NCBI GenBank assembly: GCA_030765055.1
Contig: CM060958.1
Coordinates: forward strand, 6,831,849 to 6,895,848
From: Mantis religiosa
Lineage: Eukaryota; Arthropoda; Insecta; Mantodea; Mantidae
Direction of reading: 5' to 3'
DNA: 64,000 bases
A program made the position numbers and the translations under genes. The notes under the pieces are model-generated. The model was not told where the DNA came from. It did not search any database and saw only the letters and a list, made by a program, of their open reading frames with translations. This document shows positions 56,400 through 64,000 of this stretch, piece after piece (within the stretch, counting starts at the first letter, position 1; the number at the start of each line of letters is the position of its first letter).

Positions 56400-57690
56400 T
56401 TTTGGTCTTGATTGAGTCATTATGCGATTTTTTTTTTTTTTTTTTACTTTTAAAGATCGTCTCCCATCCTGTAGAGTTCCCCTATAGTATTATTCCATAT
56501 GTCATCAAAGAGTGAAAGTAACTGAAGTACACTATTTTCCTTGTTTCGAGGTTTGTTATTTTGGCTATGCAGCTCATATTGAAGGATGCACTATTTAATA
56601 TTTTGGACAAGTAATGGATGTGAACATTGTGGCAGTACTTTCTCTCACCTCATGGCTGCACGTACCTGGATTCGACGTCGGGACTGCTTCCTTGGTGTGC
56701 ACGTCGTCGTCCGCTGCCTGCTTCACCCTTGCCTCTGGCTGCTGTCTCCTGCATGGACTCTTGTTGGGCTCGCAGGGTGTTAAGGTTGAGAGAACACAAA
56801 CATCCGATAATCTCTGAACTGCTTTAATTTGTCCTTACACTTGTGGAACCCGGGCACCTTCAAATAACTGCACTTTATCGGCAGACATTTTACAATGCAT
56901 TTTACTGGACACGGCACATCTTAAAAGAATGAGCCGTCGGACATACCAAACGAATGCATAGAATATACTTGACGGCAGTGAGGGTTGAGTGGGGGTTTCT
57001 ACCCTCTTATATACTCAGCACGGCGTCTCAAAGAAAAAAACTAACAGAATATTGACCTGTGTAATGGTACAGCAAAATATCTAGCATTCCACTCTATTGT
57101 CTAACATCCGCCCTCTCTAGACTGTCGCCCTGGGAGTGCAGTGTTTCTCACGTATCTGCCCAAGTTCATGTTACAATATTTTACATCAAAATATACAATT
57201 TCACTTTCACAAACATAGCCAGTTACAGTTCTCAAATGTGTATATAATTATCAAACATATTACATAATTAAATGAATAATTGATCCAAGGACCAAAAGTT
57301 CCTGTTTCAACGTCCCATTTTAATTGCTGATTTAAAAATATAAAAAAATTTGAATTTTCTGTATGTTTTATAGCATCAGTTGTGATAAACCTCTTGCAAT
57401 TCTTATCTTGAGTGCTGAGCTGCATAATGGATGTTTTGGAGGTGTTAGTTTGAGGCCATTACTCGTGAACCACTTCTGTAAGTGGGTTATTATCAGCAAC
57501 TAGAATTAATAAAAAGTATTTTGTCAATATGTTATGCTGATTCAGCCCTTTTTCATCATTCAATTCATGCTTATTTAGGGCATTATTATTTATATCTGCT
57601 AAAGCTATCATAGTTCAGAAATCAGTATCCACATTTAAAACTGTACGATATAAACTAAAGAATTTGGTAAAACAACGTAAAACTTTAGTT
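56400..57690. other. Non-coding with a GC-richer block
   Basis: 56610-57130 is GC-richer than its surroundings and carries several overlapping short ORFs, with TG...CA-like limits (TGTGAACATTG to GTCTAACA) that suggest an LTR. No target duplication supports this. Confidence 0.4.
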
Positions 57691-57699
57691 ATGTATTAT

Positions 57700-58060
57700 A
57701 AAATTCCATTAACAAAGGTAATCCTTGACTTATTAGCTGTCTAATATCTCCAACCAAGGCTTTGATGGCTTTCTCAGCAATTGAAAATATCTGAGGATGT
57801 AGATGACATGTCCACGACGAATGTGCTATATGAATAATTGGTGAATGGATTTGTTTATGCATTTCAAATGTAATGTTTTAAGCATTGTTTACAAGAAAGC
57901 AAGAAATGGTTCTAATGACTCATTCACATCTATTTGAGGTAAAATTGATAAATCACCTCCTTGAAGGAAATTTCGAAACTTAGATCCCGAGAGAGGTGCT
58001 TCTGGCTTCAACACTCTTGTCACATACATGGCAGGAATTAAAAAGCCCAGACTGCTGAAG
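57700..58060 (-). pseudogene. Unassigned minus-strand coding remnant
   Basis: Minus-strand pieces read GFLIPAMYVTRVLKPEAPLS then GSKFRNFLQGGDLSILPQID and VNESLEPFLAFL, stop, then in another frame IHIAHSSWTCHLHPQIFSIA and EKAIKALVGDIRQLISQGLP. This looks like real protein sequence broken by at least one frame change, but I do not recognise the family. It lies in the intron before the exon at 58393, on the opposite strand. Confidence 0.35.
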
Positions 58061-58392
58061 GCTAAATATATGTATTACTTAATCCATCATGTTCACTAAA
58101 GGTTTTCAGTGAATATAAAAAGATTTGTAAACATCTGTTTTCTCTGTGTTTTAATCTTATTTTATACTTATAAGTCCTAATTTTATACATACTCATTCTC
58201 AATCATTTACTCAGGGCAGAGTTCATATGAAATTAATAAAACATATTGCCAGAATATTCATTTAAACTTTGTTGTGAGACTTTCACATCAGAGTCTTCAT
58301 TGATGTTTTGCTTTAATAATAAAATGTAATAACATCAGCAATTTAATGCCATTGTTATGTAGTTTTTTGATGGTTCTGTGTTTCTCGTTTAG

Positions 58393-59568
58393 CCCGGTGC
58401 CATTCCAGCGCGCAGTGTCATGGCGCCCACCATCGGAGGCGACGCCAGCTCTAGGCAGCGTCCGGAGAACGCACTCGACGCTCTGCTAGATGAGCTGCAG
58501 ACATTTGCGAGGCCACCTTCCCGGGGCAGCTCAACGCACAATCCTCCAATGGCAGACATTGGCCGCAAGGGCAGCATAGACTCTCATCCTCTCCCCTCAG
58601 CACCAGGAGGTACCACCTCCCTGCGCCGGCTGCACTCATATCCTTCCAGCTCAGATGGTGGAGGTAACTCCCCGCCCACAGTGGCTCTGTCCAGGCTGCA
58701 AGCAGATGCCAAGCCTCCTGTGCCAGAACGCAACTCGGAGCTACTGTCACATCTGGCGGGACGCCGAGTACCACCCCCTCCGCCCCCTAGGACTAGTTCG
58801 AGATCCCCCTTGGCATCGCCTACCAGTCCATCACTGCCGCCCAGAGGTACAGTGCCACCTAGCCAGCCCCAAATGGGCATAGGGAGCAGCACCCTCCTAA
58901 GAAGGGGTGCTCCTGGCAGGAGTAGCCTGAGAGAACCACTCAGGGGGAATATCTCCGTCGCAAAACAACCTGAAGGAGAACAGTCGCAGCAGCAGCAACA
59001 ACAACAAGGTTTCAATCCTGCCAGCAATAGTTCGAGCTGTGAAAGTATCAACTCGCAGGAGGGGATGCAGAACAAGTCCACCACAACGAGTACAACAGGC
59101 ACAACGACAACATCTAGCACAGGAAATAAGGCGCGGCAGGAAATCCTAGAACAACGTCACCAGGAGCTCTTACGCAAACAACGTGCACTGCAAGAGCAAT
59201 ATGCAAGACTGCAGCAGCTACAGAGAAGTGGGGGAGGTGGCCTGGCTGTAGTGCCACCCCCAGATCTGTTGCTCAAGAAGACAGGCAGTGAGAGTAACCT
59301 GCTAGCAAAGATGGGTCTGGGACATGGCCTCTCAGCAGCGGCGCCTATGTCAGGTTCTCTCACGCATCTTGCAGCCGTCGCTGCCTCGGGTCAGCAACAG
59401 GCACCTCTGTCCATAGCCAAGCCTCTCACTACAACAGTGACGCAACCAGCTGTCACTGTCACTGCTACTGCTGCCACTAGCACCACCTCCACTACCACCA
59501 CCGCCACCACCACAACCTCTGCCACCACCACTACAACAAACAAGATCTATGAAACAGATATTCTGTGA
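58393..59568 (+). CDS. Last coding exon of a coiled-coil protein (SRCIN1/KIAA1217-like candidate)
   Basis: The acceptor TGTTTCTCGTTTAG precedes an exon that is open from its first base: nine codons (PGAIPARSV) run in frame into the ATG at 58420, so that ATG is probably internal and the exon begins in phase 0. Counting from 58420, the 382 residues show a Ser/Pro-rich N part, a VPPPPPP stretch (~116-122) of SH3/WW-ligand type, a Gln run (~188-196), Thr-rich runs (~220-234 and 337-375), and a helical heptad segment RQEILEQRHQELLRKQRALQ (~239-258) continuing to about 270. The C-terminus is YETDIL, whose last residues could be a class III PDZ ligand. Base composition is far more GC-rich than its surroundings and the frame has no breaks over 1.17 kb. 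From memory this resembles the end of insect coiled-coil proteins annotated AGAP005037/CG32809, relatives of the actin/Src-linked SRCIN1 and KIAA1217. That match is moderate in confidence. Upstream exons are not recognised in the window, so introns must be long. Confidence 0.8.
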   Translation, partial: PGAIPARSVMAPTIGGDASSRQRPENALDALLDELQTFARPPSRGSSTHNPPMADIGRKGSIDSHPLPSAPGGTTSLRRLHSYPSSSDGGGNSPPTVALSRLQADAKPPVPERNSELLSHLAGRRVPPPPPPRTSSRSPLASPTSPSLPPRGTVPPSQPQMGIGSSTLLRRGAPGRSSLREPLRGNISVAKQPEGEQSQQQQQQQGFNPASNSSSCESINSQEGMQNKSTTTSTTGTTTTSSTGNKARQEILEQRHQELLRKQRALQEQYARLQQLQRSGGGGLAVVPPPDLLLKKTGSESNLLAKMGLGHGLSAAAPMSGSLTHLAAVAASGQQQAPLSIAKPLTTTVTQPAVTVTATAATSTTSTTTTATTTTSATTTTTNKIYETDIL

Positions 59569-59624
59569 CTAAACAGCATTTTAACAAGAGTAGTTGTTGT
59601 TTTAATAGAAATACTAATGTTGAT

Positions 59625-59630
59625 AATAAA
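59625..59630 (+). terminator. Polyadenylation signal AATAAA
   Basis: AATAAA occurs 57 nt after the stop of the exon at 58393-59568, followed by a T/G-rich stretch from about 59660. It would give a short 3' UTR. Later signals are possible. Confidence 0.6.
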
Positions 59631-59749
59631 GAACAAGAGAAAACAAGGTGAAATGGAGCATCAAATGTTATTTTTATTAAAAGTTCCAGCAGTGACTTGT
59701 TTGTAATTATGTTTAGCTTGCTGCAGGAAGTTAGCAACAAGTATCAGTT

Positions 59750-60620
59750 TGTTATACTTGTGCATTTTCCACATTCACTAAGCACAGTGGTGGCCATACA
59801 GAGATTTTGCCACACGTAGAGCATTTAATAAGCATAAAATGATCAGATTTACACTTTCATTTAAACCAGTCTGAATGAACGACAGTTATAGTCAGTGAAT
59901 CTTGATTTAAGGGTACTCAGTACTAAGTTTGTGACAAAATTATGAAGAAACTTCATTGCTTTTAAAATTATGCCCAAATGCAACATTTAATGGATACGTG
60001 AAGATGTATGCAAATAGGACATGAAATTTTAAAACATGATTTTGTCATAATCTTGTTCTGTTCAACATTTTTACTATTTAAAATGTTCCTAATGATCCCA
60101 ATTTTGTTCAGTTTCTCCCAGATTTTCAGTACATCTCTGTTGAAGATGAACACCATATTATAGTGCAAACTATTAAAAATAGGTCTATTCTTTGTAAGCA
60201 ATTGTTTATGAGGCTCTGATACCATATTTAAAAACTTTGAAACATTAATTTGATACAATCATTTTTTGGAATGCCACACTTGATTCTTTCTTAAATATTT
60301 TAGTCCATTTTTATTTTTTGTTAAAATGAAACAGGTTGAGAAAAACAGGTTCTGTTACAATAATCTCTTCTTAAAACTACAACAAAGTTTAGAATTTTTG
60401 AGAACATAACAATTTAGAGACAGTTCTCTAAATAAATTCCCCAAATCACTCACATTTTCCTTGTACACCACCAAGAGAATTTCAAATTCAAGATCTCATA
60501 TCCCAGTGGCAGTTTACAATTTATAAGAACTTAGGTCCTGAGATTAAAAGTGTTTATTATAAACTCTATTCATAAAGGTAATCAATTAAATGGAATGCTG
60601 CTTTAAGTTCTGCAGAAGTG
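59750..60620. other. AT-rich non-coding flank
   Basis: No element was recognised; it may include a longer alternative 3' UTR of the upstream gene. Confidence 0.5.
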
Positions 60621-60639
60621 TCATATGAGGGCATATCAA

Positions 60640-61960
60640 CAAAGACTGAGACTGATTTTTTTCACAATGTTTATTACTGTAATTCAATGTTTACATTATC
60701 TTTTTCAAAGTAGCCCCTCCTGCTTCAATGTACTTTTTATAGCATCTCTGCCAGTCCTTGAACACATGCTGCAGACCATTCTTTGTCAGGTCCTTGACAA
60801 TTGCCTCACTTTTCTTGAGCACTGCTTCAGAGTTCTCAAATTGAATACCCCTAAGCTTTGCCATTTAGTGATGGGAATAAAAAAAAGTCACAGGGTGCAA
60901 GATTGCGGCTATAAGGTGGATGTGGTACACAGGTAATGTTAAATCAAGCCAGAAACTGCATGACTTGATTAGTGACGTGAGGCCGTGCATTGTCATGATG
61001 AAGTCGCCACCCAGTCCGAGAAAGCTCTGGTCGTTTCTTTGCATTGTACTTCCTCAGTGTAGCCAATACTGACGTGTAGTATGCTGCTGTAACAGTAGTG
61101 TGAGGGGGAACTGCATGTGACGTGAGGCCGTGCATTGTCATGATGAAGTTGTCACCCAGTCTGAGAAAGCTCTGGTCGTTTCTTTGTAATGTACTTCCTC
61201 AGTGTAGCCAATACTGACGTGTAGTATGCTGCTGTAACAGTAGTGTGAGGGGAAACTGCATGTGACGTGAGGCCGTGCATTGTCATGATGAAGTTGTCAC
61301 CCAGTCTGAGAAAGCTCTGGTCGTTTCTTTGTAATGTACTTCCTCAGTGTAGCCAATACTGACATGTATGCTGCTGTAACAATAATGTGATGGGGAACTG
61401 CATGCTGGTAAATCATTCCATTACAGTCAAAAAATGTGATCACCATCACTTTCCCTGCAGATGGAACAACTTTTGCCTTTTTTGGTTTTTGAGTCATCAC
61501 CGGTGATAATCACTTTAAAAAATGCATCCCCTCCTTCAGCAAAGAGACGCAGCACCACATGGCTTGTCTCCATTTGCACAGCCTTTTGTTCGGGAGTCAA
61601 CAGACGTGGCACCCAATGAGCACAAACTTGGTTCATATGGAGATGGTCATGCATAATTGTAAACACACTGCCATATGAAATTCTCAACACTTCACTGAGC
61701 TCACGTAATGTTATACGCCAATCCTCTCAGACAGTCACAGCAGCTGTGTTGAAGTTGACTTCAGTCACAGCAGAAGCCGAAACACCAGGCTTAACACTGA
61801 CAAATCGGCCTTCTTTGAAGTCCTTGAACCACCTAAACACTGTTGCACGAGGTAGTGCATCTTTACTGTACGCTTGCTTCAGCTTTTCATAAGTTTCGGT
61901 GGCTGTATGGTTTAAACAAAAACAGAATTTGATTGTGCTGTACTGCTCCTCTCACGTCAC
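60640..61960 (-). pseudogene. Mariner transposase, broken, with internal triplication
   Basis: The minus strand runs from about 61950. N-terminal HTH: FCLNHTATETYEKLKQAYSK, then LPRATVFRWFKDFKEGRF. A second HTH and linker follow: LRISYGSVFTIMHDHLHMNQ, then WVPRLLTPEQKAVQ. The catalytic part has ITGDDS, VPSAGKVMVITFFDCNGMIY and GWRLHHDNARPH. The family's first aspartate (TGDD in place of TGDE.W) is near a break. In-frame stops and the internal repeat (60973-61400) inactivate it. A full TIR pair was not found, though ATGAGGGCATATCAACAAAG near 60626 looks like an end. Confidence 0.85.
60973..61400. repeat. 145-bp tandem triplication inside the mariner
   Basis: TGACGTGAGGCCGTGCATTG starts at 60973, 61118 and 61263, exactly 145 bp apart. 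Copies two and three are almost identical. Because 145 is not a multiple of 3, each copy shifts the transposase frame. Confidence 0.92.
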
Positions 61961-62229
61961 CTCCATTATCTGGTATGCAGCACTTAGGGTCTACAAAATA
62001 GAGCATTACTACCAACCCACCAATATGAGAGTGCTGCCGCCTACCAACATTATACATAAAAACCTGCTCTTTTCAAATGTTTATGTTCCAGATATTAAAC
62101 TGTCACAGAAGCTACAGGAAAAAAATATCAGTCTCTCACTCCTGTTCTCACCCAAGCAAAACCTTCTCACCCTAACTTACTACACATGTCTATATATCCT
62201 TCCCTCCCCAGGTTGTTTTTATTTCTGTA

Positions 62230-62818
62230 TATAACCTCTGAGCTTTTTTCACTTGTACGGGCAAAAATGTCTTGTCCGTCATTTCCTCTAATCTTAACTT
62301 CTTTCTAGCAGCCTGGATACCCATACTCTGTATTTATCCAAGAATGATCCATAACTATCTGCTTCAACAGTCATTCATTTTATGTGCCCAATACCCTCCC
62401 CAGTTACTTCTCCTTTGAATGTGAAAACATTCTTTAATTATATTGCCAAGTTGGCGATTCTGTATAAATATTTAATTTTCCTTGTCAAGATTTTAATTTT
62501 AGTAGAAAGCCTGCCCAGTTCCAATTGTGCTGCCCCATTAGGTGATGCTATCGGTAATCCCAATATATATTTACAAAAGGATCCATGCACTCTATCAGTG
62601 TCTCTCTAAGCCTCATTTATTCCCCATACCCCTGATCCATGTAACATTCTATTTTCTACTACTGCCATATAAATCCTCTCCAACCATTTGACATTTAAAT
62701 CTGGCAGTTTACTGTAGCATGATCTTATCACCCTTATGGCCACTGTACCTTTTGCCACAGACATCTTTTTTTGTTCTTTCCAGCTCCCATCTGAACTCAA
62801 CTTTGTTAGTGGTAGCAT
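62230..62818 (-). pseudogene. LINE RT thumb fragment
   Basis: The minus-strand KEQKKMSVAKGTVAIRVIRS then CYSKLPDLNVKWLERIYMAV and VENRMLHGSGVWG parallels the fragment at 27.9-28.9 kb. It ends in interrupted frames toward 62230. Confidence 0.65.
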
Positions 62819-63289
62819 TTACCTATTGAACTCAGAAGACTACATAAACAATTGATAGGGTGGTAGGTCCAATAGGATACAAACCCAACATTTTCTGAAT
62901 GCAAGCCTCAGGCCACTGTCTGGATCGCCCCATTCTCTACTTGATACTCCATTTGGTTCGTTGAGTATATGATTTATAGCAGAGACATCCTCATTTGATT
63001 ATGATATATGCAAGTTTCCTTGAGACCATGTTCTCTAAAGGTAGACACTACGAAGCTAGATGAAAGTTATCGTGCAAAGATGTTCTAATAATAATGAAGT
63101 TCACAGAAATAAAAACTTGGATATATTTATACTCAGTGGTGGCTTGTAGAATAAAAATGTGGGTGTTCACCATACCTCCACTTAAAATGCACATTAGCAC
63201 TATCTTCTATTGCTACCATCACTACTACTAGTGACTGCTAGCTCCAATGCCCACAAAATTTTATACAGTCTGTTAGTCTAGAAAGAATG

Positions 63290-63530
63290 TGCCTGCCTCG
63301 GTAGCGTGGTGGTAGCGTGTCTGCCTCACGTTCAAGAAGTCCCGAGTTCAAATCTTGGTCAGGGTGAGTTACCTGGATCAGGTTTTTTCCAGGCTTTTCC
63401 CTAATCCTGAAAGACGAATGTTGGGTAGCTCTGAGCTCTAAGGACCCTGGGCTCATTTGAGCTACATTTCATCCATTCTATTCATCGTCCGATATGACTT
63501 AGTGTTGGAGGACGTAAAATTACAAAAATA
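63290..63530 (+). mobile_element. tRNA-derived SINE, family D
   Basis: Head GCCTCGGTAGCGTGGTGGTAG, box B CGAGTTCAAATCTTGG at about 63344-63359, body GGTGAGTTACCTGGATCAGG, and a 3' end TGGAGGACGTAAAATTAC followed by an A-rich tail (AAAAATAAAAAA). The best-preserved copy of the family here. Confidence 0.8.
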
Positions 63531-63539
63531 AAAAATGTA

Positions 63540-64000
63540 TCTATTCCTATCAACTTCCTCATTGTGTCACTTTACTGACAGTCTGTAAGCGCTGTCCAGC
63601 TGAGCACTAATACTCACACGACCAAACATGGTGAACTGAATACATGCATTCTTATGTGAGTGTGAATTCCTGTCCTTCTGTATCATGTCGGCACATCCTA
63701 CTTTTGTCCAATTACTCACTTCAGAGTTAAACATAAGGCACGGAAAGCAGAAAAGCGCATTTCTAATACTGCAACTGCGTAGCCATTTACAGGTTGTGTA
63801 TACATTGTTAAATTTGCGCCTCTAGTCCGGCTTCTGATTTTTGTAACACGTTCAACTGTCAAATTGGGCTGCGGATGTACTAGTTGCTTTATTACAACTT
63901 TTTCTTCCTAAGTCAGTTTATCTGTTTTACTTCTTAAAATGGAATCCACCGAGTACATAACTACCTCTTGAGAGAAGTTCAATAGTCACAAAGATTCGAA
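63540..64000. other. Unassigned end of window
   Basis: No supported feature. Confidence 0.4.

Noticed and set aside
56614..57110. Possible LTR with TG...CA ends
   Set aside because: No target duplication, no second copy in the window and no polyadenylation motif in a convincing place.
58451..59120. Long minus-strand ORFs of 107 and 178 codons
   Set aside because: Antisense shadows of the GC-rich host exon; their low-complexity composition mirrors the Gln/Ser/Pro codons of the plus strand.

Overview
The window looks like intergenic or intronic DNA from a large, AT-rich, repeat-swollen insect genome. The evidence is several mariner-type DNA transposons, Penelope-like elements (PLEs), non-LTR and LTR retrotransposon pieces, tRNA-derived SINEs, and one GC-richer exon of an insect-type coiled-coil protein. 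A cockroach or other blattodean is my best guess from the style of the SINEs; this is inference only. There are no bacterial operons. Most short ORFs are chance or transposon shadows.

Layout. 0-7 kb: a PLE terminus with a hammerhead ribozyme, tRNA-derived SINEs, a 141-bp satellite array (3.84-4.95 kb) and a LINE 3' end. 8.6-9.5 kb: an LTR-like segment and a (TC)n microsatellite. 10-19 kb: PLE remnants (RT and GIY-YIG parts) with ribozymes. 21.7-28.9 kb: three mariner/IS630-like elements and a LINE. 29-32 kb: inverted ribozyme elements, a broken histone H2A copy and nested insertions. 32-36 kb: a LINE RNase H remnant, a transposase remnant and a ribozyme pair. 37-48.6 kb: a dense PLE field with a SINE array and a solo LTR. 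51-55 kb: two mariner elements and a palindromic ribozyme element. 58.39-59.57 kb: the only convincing host coding exon, the last exon of a plus-strand gene, followed by a poly(A) signal. 60.6-63.5 kb: a mariner with an internal triplication, a LINE and a SINE.

The main discovery is a dense set of hammerhead-ribozyme motifs in at least six subfamilies, on both strands, almost all at PLE termini. Their shared traits are: (1) a CUGANGA core, a stem-II hairpin and GAAA; (2) one unpaired nucleotide between the core A9 and stem II in every readable copy; (3) a self-complementary stem III (ACAUGU, AUCGAU, AUCGCGAU, ACGCGU, ACGU or AGCU) too short to fold well alone, which suggests dimeric action; (4) in three loci, use of the core UGA as the stop codon of the PLE reading frame. 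Many copies sit in head-to-head palindromic insertions of about 240-770 bp bounded by exact 11-14 bp target-site duplications, some nested in each other or in a mariner. That hammerheads occur in PLEs is established; the combination seen here is read from this sequence.
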